From: Dactylosporangium sp. AC04546
GTDB taxonomy: Bacteria; Actinomycetota; Actinomycetes; Mycobacteriales; Micromonosporaceae
Direction: 5' to 3'
Assembly: GCF_022095675.1 (NCBI RefSeq)
Contig: NZ_JAHYSG010000181.1
Span: 1 to 15,563, forward strand
DNA: 15,563 nt
Part shown: positions 1 to 7,044 of the stretch, piece by piece
Position numbering within the stretch: position 1 is the stretch's first letter
How the letters are laid out: the number at the start of each line of letters is the position of its first letter
Made by a program: the position numbers and the translations under genes
The notes under the pieces: generated by a model
What the model was told of the DNA's origin: nothing
The model's input: only the letters and a program-made list of their open reading frames with translations
Database searches by the model: none

Positions 1-2
1 GG

Positions 3-995
3 TCAGCGGCCCTCGAGTAGGGGGCGGCGCGGGTCCCAGGTGTCGCCGCGGCGGCGCCTGGCCAGGGCCGACAGGGCCTCCAGCACGACGCGGTTGGCCA
101 GGTAGGCCGTGATCTCGGCGTGGTCGTAGGGCGGGCTCACCTCGACCACGTCCACGCCGACGACCGGCAGCTCGTAGCAGCACCGGCGGACCGCGTCCAG
201 GAGCTGGCGGGACGTCAGGCCGCCCGGCTCCGGGGTGCCCGTGCCGGGGGCCATGCCCGGGTCGACCACGTCGACGTCGACCGACAGGAAGACGCCGTCG
301 CAGTCGTCGACCGCGATCTCGAACGCCTCGGTCAGGCACTCGTCCAGGCCGCGGGCCACGATCTCGGTCATCTCGTACGAGCGCATCCGCTGCTCGGCCA
401 TCCACGACAGCGTCTGCGGGCCGGGCCAGTAGCCGCGCAGGCCGATCTGGAGGAAGCGGTCGCCGCGCACGGCGCCGGACTCGATCAGGCGGCGCATCGG
501 CTGGCCGTGGCCGATCAGCGAGCCGAACTCGGTGTCGCCGGTGTCGGCGTGCGCGTCGAAGTGGACCATCGAGACCCGGCCGAAGCCGACCTTGCGGGCC
601 ACGCCCGTGGCGTCGGGCCAGGCGATCGTGTGATCGCCGCCGAGGATGATCGGGATCGCACCGGCGGCGGCCACCCGATGTACCGCATCCTCCAGAGCGG
701 CCACCGAACGGGCCGCGTCGCCGGAGAACATCTCGACATCGCCGGCGTCCATGACCCTGAGGTCCTGCAGCGCGTCGACGCGCAGGGCCAGGGACGGGCG
801 GGAGCCGTCGTGCGGCAGGTAGCACGCCTGCCGGATGGCCTGCGGGCCGAAGCGCGTGCCCGGCCGGTGCGAGGTGCCGCCGTCGAACGGCGCGCCCAGG
901 ATGACGACGTCGACGTCCTGCAGCGACGACAGGTCGCAGGGCGGCACGCCCAGGAACGTGATGTCCGGGCCGAACATCGGTCCGTAACGGGTCAT
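3..995 (-). CDS. speB: Agmatinase-family ureohydrolase
   Basis: This 330-residue protein belongs to the arginase/agmatinase family of binuclear manganese hydrolases. The likely reaction is agmatine to putrescine plus urea in the cytoplasm. The metal ligands are all visible: H122 in GGDH, D147/H149/D151 in DAHAD, and D240/D242 in SVDVDVVDP. The substrate loop GTSHRPGTRFGP (residues 40-51) and GTGTPEPGG (251-259) are also typical. Length is normal for the family. The ATG at 995 overlaps the stop of the upstream dehydrogenase by four bases (ATGA) and has AGGAG just before it. It is the last gene of the leftward potDABC operon, which supports a polyamine role. Some actinobacterial members act on other guanidino compounds such as 4-guanidinobutyrate, and motifs alone cannot exclude that. 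Family is nearly certain; substrate is inferred from context. Confidence 0.9.
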   Translation of the reverse strand: MTRYGPMFGPDITFLGVPPCDLSSLQDVDVVILGAPFDGGTSHRPGTRFGPQAIRQACYLPHDGSRPSLALRVDALQDLRVMDAGDVEMFSGDAARSVAALEDAVHRVAAAGAIPIILGGDHTIAWPDATGVARKVGFGRVSMVHFDAHADTGDTEFGSLIGHGQPMRRLIESGAVRGDRFLQIGLRGYWPGPQTLSWMAEQRMRSYEMTEIVARGLDECLTEAFEIAVDDCDGVFLSVDVDVVDPGMAPGTGTPEPGGLTSRQLLDAVRRCCYELPVVGVDVVEVSPPYDHAEITAYLANRVVLEALSALARRRRGDTWDPRRPLLEGR

Positions 996-2206
996 TTCTC
1001 CTGGATACCCCACGGTGAGCCGAAGTCGGTGAGCAGGTCGAGGAACGGCTTCGCCGGCAGCGCCTCCGGGCCCAGCACCCCGCGGCCCGACCATGTGCCG
1101 GCGGCGAGCAGCTCCAGCGCCACGACCGGGTTGACGGCGGTCTGCCAGACCACGGCCTGCGAGCCGTACTCGCGCATCGTCCAGGCGTTGTCGACGACGT
1201 GGTAGAGGTAGGTGGCGCGGGGGCGGCCGTCGCGGCCGAGCCCGGTGACGTAGGTGCCGGCGCAGGTCTTGCCGTGCATCCGGTCGCCGAGCGTCGCGGG
1301 GTCGGGCAGGCACGCGGCGACCACGTCGCGCGGCGAGACCTCTACACCGCCGACGCGGACCTTCGCCGTGGCGTCCAGGCCCAGCTTGTGGAGGGTCTTG
1401 AGGACCTCGATGAACTCGTTGCCCAGGCCGTACTTGAACGTCACCCGCCGTGCGTCGACCCACCGCGGGATGAGCAGCACCTCCTCGTGCTCGACGTTCA
1501 CGCACTCGACGGGCCCGATGCCGGCCGGGAAGTCGAAGATCTCCGGCTCCGAGAACGGGCGCGTGACGTACCAGCCGCGGTTCTTCTCGTAGACCACCGG
1601 CGGGTTCAGGCACTCCTCGATCGTGGTCCAGATCGAGAACGACGGTGCGAAGTCGTACCCCTCGACGACCAGGTCGGAGCCGTCGCGGACGCCGATGTCG
1701 TGCACCTCGGCGAAGAGGTGGTCGGCGGCGTAGCGCGCGAAGACGTCCGACAGGCCGGGCTCGACGCCCATCCCGCACAGCGCCAGCCGCCCCGCGGCGG
1801 CCCAGGCGTCGGCCGCGGCGAACTGCTCGTCGCCGAGCTTCACCCCGGTCAGCTCGTAGGGCCGCTCCGGGTGCGGACGCGACAGCGACATCGCCATGTC
1901 GAGGTAGTCCACCCCGGCGGCGAGGGCGCCGTCGAAGATCGGCATGACGAAGCGGGGGTCGACCGCGTTGAGCACGTGGGAGATGCGCAGCGACGAGCAC
2001 AGCTCGGCGACCGCGCCGGACGACGACGCGTCGAGCTGGACGGCGCTGAAGCGCGCGCCGTCCACCGCGGAGACCGAGGACACCGCCGCCTGGGCGCGCT
2101 CCAGCGAGTAGTCGGCGACCACGCAGTGCTCGAAGAACGGGCGGCGGGCGGCGATGCGCACGGCCGCGGTGCCCACGCCGCCGGCCCCGACGATGAGCAG
2201 TCGCAT
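992..2206 (-). CDS. Saccharopine dehydrogenase-family oxidoreductase, carboxynorspermidine dehydrogenase-like
   Basis: This 404-residue protein starts with a Rossmann nucleotide-binding motif, IVGAGGVG (residues 5-12), as in NAD(P)-dependent saccharopine dehydrogenases. From memory of the family, the C-terminal half resembles carboxynorspermidine dehydrogenases: PDPATLGDRMHGKT, a YLYHVVDN segment, then GSQAVVWQTAVNP. Those enzymes condense a diamine with aspartate semialdehyde and reduce the imine, or run the reverse. The ATG at 2206 is one base after the potC stop, with GGAAGG upstream inside potC. The end overlaps the agmatinase start by four bases, so it is co-translated with polyamine transport and agmatine hydrolysis. 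No carboxynorspermidine decarboxylase (nspC) is in the window. Its role could be alternative polyamine synthesis, polyamine breakdown or a lysine-type reaction. Family is sure; substrate is not. Confidence 0.85.
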   Translation of the reverse strand: MRLLIVGAGGVGTAAVRIAARRPFFEHCVVADYSLERAQAAVSSVSAVDGARFSAVQLDASSSGAVAELCSSLRISHVLNAVDPRFVMPIFDGALAAGVDYLDMAMSLSRPHPERPYELTGVKLGDEQFAAADAWAAAGRLALCGMGVEPGLSDVFARYAADHLFAEVHDIGVRDGSDLVVEGYDFAPSFSIWTTIEECLNPPVVYEKNRGWYVTRPFSEPEIFDFPAGIGPVECVNVEHEEVLLIPRWVDARRVTFKYGLGNEFIEVLKTLHKLGLDATAKVRVGGVEVSPRDVVAACLPDPATLGDRMHGKTCAGTYVTGLGRDGRPRATYLYHVVDNAWTMREYGSQAVVWQTAVNPVVALELLAAGTWSGRGVLGPEALPAKPFLDLLTDFGSPWGIQEK

Positions 2207-2207
2207 G

Positions 2208-3011
2208 TCAGGCCTTCCGGCGCAGGCGCGGCAGCTGTCCGATGAGGACGATCAGGAACGAGATCACGAACATCGCCGTGCCGATCACGTTGATCTGCGG
2301 CGGGATGCCGCGCTGCGACGCGCCCCAGACGAACATCGGGAACGTCACGACGGTGCCGGAGTTGAAGTTCGTGACGATGAAGTCGTCGAACGACAGCGAG
2401 AACGACAGCAGCGCCGCCGCCACGATGCCCGGCATGACCAGCGGCAGCGTGACGCGCAGGAACGTCTGCGTCTCGTTGGCGTAGAGGTCCATCGCCGCCT
2501 CCTGCAGCCGCGGGTCGAGCCCGGCGAGGCGGGCCTTCACCGTGACGACCACGAAGGACAGGCAGAACATGACGTGGGCGATGACGATCGTCCAGAACCC
2601 GAGCTGCACGCCCGACGCGACGAACAGCGCCAGCAGCGACGAGCCCATCACGATCTCGGGGGTCGCCATCGGCAGGAAGATGAGCGTGTTGGTGGCGGCC
2701 CGGCCACGGAAGCGGTGCCGCGCCAGCGCGAACGACATCAGCGTGCCGAGGATGGTCGCGACCAGGGTGGAGATGAGCGCGATCGCGATGCTCGTCCAGA
2801 AGGCGTCGCCGATGCCGGCGGTACCGAACGGGTTCGCCCAGTGGTCCCAGGTGAACCTGTAGTTCTGCAGCGTGTAGGGCGCGTTGCGGCCGGCGTCCCG
2901 GAACGACATGGCGGCGACCACGGCGATCGGCACGAAGAGGTACAGGAGCACGAGCAGGCCGATCGCCATCACCCAGTGATCGGCGGCGAAGCGGCGCAGG
3001 CGATGGACCAT
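2208..3011 (-). CDS. potC: Polyamine ABC transporter permease, PotC type
   Basis: This 267-residue inner-membrane permease has about six hydrophobic segments, the first at residues 14-36. It would form half of the membrane channel for putrescine/spermidine import with PotB. The cytoplasmic coupling helix that contacts the ATPase is at residues 171-195 (EAAMDLYANE ... TLPLVMPG). The glycine that normally follows EAA is a tyrosine (Y177). The ATG at 3011 shares one base with the potB stop (TGATG), with GAGGTG a few bases upstream. A GTG one codon earlier is possible but less likely. It is the fourth gene of the leftward operon and ends one base before the dehydrogenase gene. Length and charge pattern fit PotC/YdcV-type permeases. 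Exact polyamine preference cannot be read from the sequence. Confidence 0.93.
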   Translation of the reverse strand: MVHRLRRFAADHWVMAIGLLVLLYLFVPIAVVAAMSFRDAGRNAPYTLQNYRFTWDHWANPFGTAGIGDAFWTSIAIALISTLVATILGTLMSFALARHRFRGRAATNTLIFLPMATPEIVMGSSLLALFVASGVQLGFWTIVIAHVMFCLSFVVVTVKARLAGLDPRLQEAAMDLYANETQTFLRVTLPLVMPGIVAAALLSFSLSFDDFIVTNFNSGTVVTFPMFVWGASQRGIPPQINVIGTAMFVISFLIVLIGQLPRLRRKA

Positions 3012-3913
3012 CACAGCACCTCGTCGGTTCCGGCGCGACGGACGTAGACGAAGACCAGCACGAGGATCGCCGCCATGAGGGTGAACGACAGCGCGGCGGC
3101 GGCCGGGTAGTCGCCGACCCGCAGGAACTTCGACTGGATGACGTTGCCGATCATGTACTGCCGGTTCGTGCCGAGCAGCTGCGCGTTGATGTAGTCGCCG
3201 GCGGCGGGGATGAACGTCAGCAGCGTGCCGGCCACGACGCCGGGCATCGACAGCGGCAGGATCACGCGGGTGAAGCGGGCCACCGGCCGGGCGTAGAGGT
3301 CGCCGGCCGCCTCGACGAGGCGCGGGTCGAGCTTCTCCAGGCTGGCGTACAGCGGGAGCACCATGAACGGCAGGAAGTTGTAGACCAGTCCGGCGATCAC
3401 GGCGGGGGTGGTCGCCAGCAGCCGCCCGTCGGGCAGCGGCACGTGCAGCCAGTTCAGCGTCGACACGACCCAGCCGCCGTCGGAGAGGATCACCTTCCAG
3501 GCCAGCGTGCGGATCAGGAAGCTGGTGAAGAACGGCGCGATGACGCAGATGAGCAGCACGTTCTTCCATCGGCCGCCCTTGACCGCGATCGCGTAGGCCA
3601 GCGGGTAGCCGACGAGCAGCGAGATGGCGGTGGTGATCGCGGCGTAGCCGATGGAGCGCCCGAAGTGCGGCAGGTACTCCTGGACGGCGTCGGAGTAGTT
3701 GGCGAAGTGCCAGGTCATCACGTAGCCGTTCTCCAGCGACCCGGAGGGGTCGTAGAGGCTGGTCGCGAAGAGCTGGATCGCCGGCACCGCGAAGAACACG
3801 ACCAGCCAGAGGCCGCCGGGCAGGAGCAGCAGGTAGGGCAGCCAGCTCTTGCGCGGCTTGTGCAGCTCCGGCGCCGGTCCGGTCCCCGCGCCCAGTTGCC
3901 CGAGCGCGCTCAC
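3011..3913 (-). CDS. potB: Polyamine ABC transporter permease, PotB type
   Basis: This 300-residue inner-membrane permease has a short soluble N-terminus of about 22 residues, then about six membrane segments, the first at residues 24-46. It pairs with PotC in the polyamine import channel. The EAA coupling motif is at residues 201-225 (EAAGDLYARP ... ILPLSMPG). As in PotC, the usual glycine is replaced by tyrosine (Y207). The start is a GTG at 3913 that overlaps the potA stop by four bases (GTGA), and a GGAAGAAG purine run lies upstream inside potA. The gene order potA-potB-potC matches the classical potABCD transporters, although here potD comes first. The order and the tight overlaps leave little doubt about assignment. 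Confidence 0.93.
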   Translation of the reverse strand: MSALGQLGAGTGPAPELHKPRKSWLPYLLLLPGGLWLVVFFAVPAIQLFATSLYDPSGSLENGYVMTWHFANYSDAVQEYLPHFGRSIGYAAITTAISLLVGYPLAYAIAVKGGRWKNVLLICVIAPFFTSFLIRTLAWKVILSDGGWVVSTLNWLHVPLPDGRLLATTPAVIAGLVYNFLPFMVLPLYASLEKLDPRLVEAAGDLYARPVARFTRVILPLSMPGVVAGTLLTFIPAAGDYINAQLLGTNRQYMIGNVIQSKFLRVGDYPAAAALSFTLMAAILVLVFVYVRRAGTDEVL

Positions 3914-5052
3914 GCCGGTACTTCTTCCGCATCCACGACCGGAGCGTGCGTCTCGCCGGCCGGGCGGCTGAGCAGGAACGCGTGCTCGGCGCGCCAGGAC
4001 ACCGTCACCTCGCTGGCCACGGCGAGCGGCGCCGAGACGCCCTGGTTCGGCACGAAGACGGTGAGCTCATCGCCCCACTCGGCGCGGACGAGGTACTGCG
4101 TGCTGACGCCCATGTAGGACGAGTCGGTCACGATCCCGCGGACGCCCTGGTGGCCGGCCGGCAGCTCGGTGCCGACGTGCAGCTTCTCCGGCCGCACGCC
4201 GAGCCAGACCGTGCCGTCGGCGGCCCGGGCCCGCGCGGCGGGCACCGAGTAGCGGCCGCCGTACGCCTCGACGAGCAGGTCGTCGCCGCTGCGGCCGGTG
4301 ACGGTACCGGCGAGCAGGTTCGACTGGCCGAGGAAGTTCGCGACGAAGGCGGTCCCGGGGAAGTCGTACATCTCCACGGGCGAGCCGAGCTGCTCGATCT
4401 TCCCCGCGTTCATCACCGCGACCGTGTCGGCCATCGTCATGGCCTCCTCCTGGTCGTGCGTGACGTGGACGAACGTGATCCCGACCTCGGTCTGGATCCG
4501 CTTGAGCTCCACCTGCATCTGCCGGCGCAGCTTGAGGTCGAGCGCGCCGAGCGGCTCGTCGAGCAGCAGCACCTGCGGGTGGTTGATGAGCGCCCGGGCC
4601 AGCGCGACGCGCTGCTGCTGGCCACCGGAGAGCTGGGCCGGCTTGCGCTTGCCGAAGCCGTCCATCTCGACCAGGTGGAGCATGCGCTCCACCTGGTCGG
4701 CGTACTGCTTCACGCCGCGCCGGCGCAGGCCGAACGCGACATTGTCGGCGATGGAGAGGTGCGGGAACAGCGCGTAGGACTGGAACACCGTGTTCACCGG
4801 CCGCTTGTAGGGCCGCAGCCGGGTCACGTCCTGCTCGCCGAGCATCACCCGGCCAGCCGTCGGCTCCTCGAGACCGGCGATCATCCGCAACGTGGTCGTC
4901 TTGCCACACCCGGACGCGCCGAGCAGGGCGAAGAACGACCCCCGGGGCACCGTGAGGGTGAGGTCGTCGACCGCTGTGAAGGCCCCGAACCGCTTGGTCA
5001 CGCCGACCAGGTTGAGGTCGGCGCCGCTGGCACTGGTGTGCTGCTCGGCCAT
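3910..5052 (-). CDS. potA: Polyamine ABC transporter ATP-binding protein, PotA type
   Basis: This 380-residue ATPase drives polyamine import from the cytoplasmic face. All nucleotide-binding motifs are intact: Walker A GASGCGKT (residues 45-52), Q-loop Q91, ABC signature LSGGQQQR (141-148), Walker B VLLLDEP (161-167), D-loop GALD (169-172) and switch histidine H199. The region after about residue 240 is a TOBE-type regulatory domain (LGVRPEKL), typical of PotA and related importers. The ATG at 5052 lies three bases after the potD stop, with GGGAG about eight bases upstream inside potD. The 3' end overlaps the potB start by four bases. It is longer than a bare ABC domain, as expected for this subfamily. 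Confidence 0.95.
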   Translation of the reverse strand: MAEQHTSASGADLNLVGVTKRFGAFTAVDDLTLTVPRGSFFALLGASGCGKTTTLRMIAGLEEPTAGRVMLGEQDVTRLRPYKRPVNTVFQSYALFPHLSIADNVAFGLRRRGVKQYADQVERMLHLVEMDGFGKRKPAQLSGGQQQRVALARALINHPQVLLLDEPLGALDLKLRRQMQVELKRIQTEVGITFVHVTHDQEEAMTMADTVAVMNAGKIEQLGSPVEMYDFPGTAFVANFLGQSNLLAGTVTGRSGDDLLVEAYGGRYSVPAARARAADGTVWLGVRPEKLHVGTELPAGHQGVRGIVTDSSYMGVSTQYLVRAEWGDELTVFVPNQGVSAPLAVASEVTVSWRAEHAFLLSRPAGETHAPVVDAEEVPA

Positions 5053-5055
5053 CTA

Positions 5056-6294
5056 TCAGGCTCCCGAAACAGACTCGAACTTCTCGGCGTACTTCTTGTC
5101 CTCGGCCTCGGTCAGCGCCTTGAAGGAGTGGACCTTCTTCAGCGTGTCCGCGTCGGGGAAGATGAGCGGGTTGCCGGCCAGGTCCGGGTCGACCTGCTGC
5201 ATCGCCTCCTGCGCACCCTGCACCGGGCAGATGTAGTTGACGGACGCGGCGACCTGGGCGGCGACCTTCGGGTCGTAGTAGTAGTCGATGAGCTGCTCGA
5301 CGTTGGCCTTGTGGGTCGCGGTGGCCGGGATCAGGATGTTGTCCGACCAGAGCATCAGGCCCTCGTCGGGCGTGACGAACTTGATGCTCTCGTCCTCGGC
5401 GGCCAGCTGGATGACGTCGCCGGACCAGGCCACGCACGCGGCGAGGTCGCCCTTGGCGAGGTCCTCCTTGTAGTCGTTGCCGGTGAACTTGCGGATCTGG
5501 CCGGAGTCGACGGCCTTCTTCAGCTTCTCGATGGCCGCGTCGAAGTCGGCGTCGGTGACGTTGGCCGGGTCCTTGCCCATCGACAGCAGCACCAGGCCGA
5601 CGGTGTCACGCATCTCGGTGAGCACGGCGACCTTGCCCTTGAGGTCGGGGCGGGTCAGCAGCTCGTCGAGGGTGCGGATCTCCTTGGTCACCTTGGCGTT
5701 GTAGGCCAGGCCGGTGAGGCCGGACTGCCACGGCGCCGCGTGGTTCATGTCCTTGTCCCACGGCCGGTTGCGCAGCGAGGCGAGGACGTTCTTGGTGAAG
5801 TTCGGGGTCTTGGCCGGGTCGAACTGCTGGGTCCAGCCGAGACCGACGACGCGCGAGGCCATCCAGTCGGTGAGCACCATGACGTCGCGGTCGATCGACT
5901 GGCAGGCCTGGAGCTGGTTGCGCACCTTGCCGAAGAACTCGTTGTTGTCGTTGACGTCCTCGGTGTACGTCACGGCGATGCCGGTCTTCGCGGTGAAGCC
6001 GTCGATCGACGGGCGCTTCTTCTCGTCGTTCGCGTCGACGTCGATGTACAGCGGCCAGTTGGACCAGTTGAGCTTCTTCTCGGTCGCCGAGACGTCCGTC
6101 CCGACGCACGACGGGCTGCTGCTCGCGTCGGGCTTCTTCGCGGGTGCGGTACCGCAGGCCGCGAGCGCACCGCCGGCCGCCATGAACGCCCCGCCGGCCA
6201 GGAAGCCACGCATCAGCGTGCGGCGCGAGAGTCCGGTGGCATTCAGGATCGCGGCCGCTTCTGGGGAGAGCGGCGGGCGAGAGGGGTTTCGCAC
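5056..6294 (-). CDS. potD: Polyamine-binding lipoprotein, PotD type, Tat-exported
   Basis: This 412-residue solute-binding protein delivers putrescine/spermidine-like amines to PotABC at the outer face of the membrane. A Tat-type signal (SRRTLMRGF, twin arginines at residues 24-25) precedes a lipobox ending LAAC with Cys47, so it should be exported folded and lipid-anchored. The mature part has the PotD/PotF look: LNWSNWPLYIDVD near its start, DVNDNNEFF, GDLAACVAWSGD and LWSDNILIPATATHK. I chose the GTG at 6294 because AGGAG lies five bases upstream. A longer open frame to 6375 begins without such a site and adds an unlikely N-terminal extension. It is the first gene of the leftward operon, divergent from the Lrp gene. 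Confidence 0.92.
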   Translation of the reverse strand: MRNPSRPPLSPEAAAILNATGLSRRTLMRGFLAGGAFMAAGGALAACGTAPAKKPDASSSPSCVGTDVSATEKKLNWSNWPLYIDVDANDEKKRPSIDGFTAKTGIAVTYTEDVNDNNEFFGKVRNQLQACQSIDRDVMVLTDWMASRVVGLGWTQQFDPAKTPNFTKNVLASLRNRPWDKDMNHAAPWQSGLTGLAYNAKVTKEIRTLDELLTRPDLKGKVAVLTEMRDTVGLVLLSMGKDPANVTDADFDAAIEKLKKAVDSGQIRKFTGNDYKEDLAKGDLAACVAWSGDVIQLAAEDESIKFVTPDEGLMLWSDNILIPATATHKANVEQLIDYYYDPKVAAQVAASVNYICPVQGAQEAMQQVDPDLAGNPLIFPDADTLKKVHSFKALTEAEDKKYAEKFESVSGA

Positions 6295-6355
6295 GGGGAC
6301 TCCTATGGATCTCGATGCCGGTGCACACTTCTGGGGGGCGGTGAACCGACGACTG

Positions 6356-6384
6356 ATCCTGACACGCGGTGCCATCGCTCACAA
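6356..6384 (-). promoter_or_regulatory. Candidate promoter of the potDABC operon
   Basis: On the minus strand TTGTGA (6384-6379) is followed after 17 bases by CAGGAT (6361-6356), a spacing and -10 form often seen for actinobacterial housekeeping sigma factors. It would start RNA near 6349, giving a leader of about 55 nt that includes the AGGAG of potD. This is pattern-based only. Confidence 0.45.
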
Positions 6385-6439
6385 GGGATTCCGTCGTCAC
6401 GATCGGGTCGCACAACGAAAAGCGCTATGAGGTCAAGCG

Positions 6440-6459
6440 GAGGTTACGACCGTCACCTC
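6440..6459. promoter_or_regulatory. Candidate operator (near-palindrome) in the divergent region
   Basis: The 20 bases GAGGTTACGACCGTCACCTC pair symmetrically at 8 of 10 positions. The site sits about 100 bases upstream of the inferred pot start and about 139 bases upstream of the Lrp start. An Lrp/AsnC regulator is encoded next door and such regulators bind imperfect palindromes in divergent spacers, so it is a reasonable candidate. No experimental motif supports it. Confidence 0.35.
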
Positions 6460-6552
6460 GCCGAAACCGGGACGGTCAGTCTGGCACGGAAACCCGACCT
6501 TCAGCACCCCAAACGATTCCGCAGATCCATCCTCGACCAGCCATGGAATTAG

Positions 6553-6581
6553 TTGCCAACCCCCGGGTCTTGGGCAAGAAT
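6553..6581 (+). promoter_or_regulatory. Leaderless-type promoter of the Lrp/AsnC gene
   Basis: TTGCCA (6553-6558), a 17-base spacer and AAGAAT (6576-6581) are followed by seven bases and then the GTG start at 6589. Transcription would begin at or next to the start codon. No Shine-Dalgarno sequence precedes the GTG, which agrees with a leaderless mRNA. Confidence 0.55.
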
Positions 6582-6588
6582 CCACAGT

Positions 6589-7044
6589 GTGACCGACCCC
6601 GTCCTCGACGACGTCAACAAGCGCATCATCGAGCAGCTGCAGCGTGACGGCCGAATGTCCTACGCCGCGCTGGCCAAGGTCGTCGGCCTCTCCGAGGCGG
6701 CGGTGCGCCAACGTGTGCAGCGGCTGCTGGACACCGGTGTCATGCAGATCGTGGCGGTCACCGATCCCCTGACGCTGGGCTTCGCGCGGCAGGTGATGGT
6801 CGGCATCAAGGTCGAGGGTGATCTGCGGCCGGTCGCGAAGTCGCTCGCCTCGGTGCCCGAGATCGACTACGTGGTGATCTGCGCCGGAGGCTACGACCTG
6901 CTCGCCGAGATGGTGTGCACTGACGACGAACACCTGCTCGACCTACTCAACGACACGATCCGGAGCATCCCTGGCGTGACGGCCACGGAGACCTTCGTCT
7001 ACCTCAAGCTCGCCAAGCAGACCTATGCGTGGGGGACCCGATGA
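6589..7044 (+). CDS. Lrp/AsnC-family transcriptional regulator
   Basis: This 151-residue DNA-binding protein has the standard two-part architecture. An N-terminal helix-turn-helix (about residues 22-48, with YAALAKVVGLSEAAVRQRVQ) is followed by a RAM effector-binding domain (about 65-142, with the GYDLL segment at 101-105). Such proteins form dimers or octamers and respond to amino acids or related amines. I place the start at GTG 6589, which gives the usual family length and a leaderless promoter. A TTG at 6553 would add 12 residues but falls inside the -35 box. The gene leads the rightward operon and faces the pot operon, so it probably controls both and itself. The 3' end overlaps the aminotransferase start (ATGA). 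Confidence 0.92.
   Translation: MTDPVLDDVNKRIIEQLQRDGRMSYAALAKVVGLSEAAVRQRVQRLLDTGVMQIVAVTDPLTLGFARQVMVGIKVEGDLRPVAKSLASVPEIDYVVICAGGYDLLAEMVCTDDEHLLDLLNDTIRSIPGVTATETFVYLKLAKQTYAWGTR

Larger units (their letters stand above)
6295..6588. other. Divergent control region between pot operon and Lrp operon
   Basis: This 294-base gap holds no convincing gene. It has lower G+C than its surroundings. It contains the candidate pot promoter (6356-6384), a near-palindrome (6440-6459) and the candidate leaderless promoter of the Lrp gene (6553-6581). An inverted repeat of GACCGTC (6448-6454) and GACGGTC (6471-6477) overlaps the near-palindrome. Open frames that cross the gap are extensions or shadows of the flanking genes. 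Confidence 0.7.

Noticed and set aside
6295..6375. N-terminal extension of PotD to 6375
   Set aside because: The GTG at 6294 has a properly spaced AGGAG. The extension would cover that site and the likely leader, and would push the Tat signal unusually deep.
6433..6933. Minus-strand open frame over the start of the Lrp gene
   Set aside because: It is antisense to a clear Lrp/AsnC gene and crosses the control region. No family features are seen.
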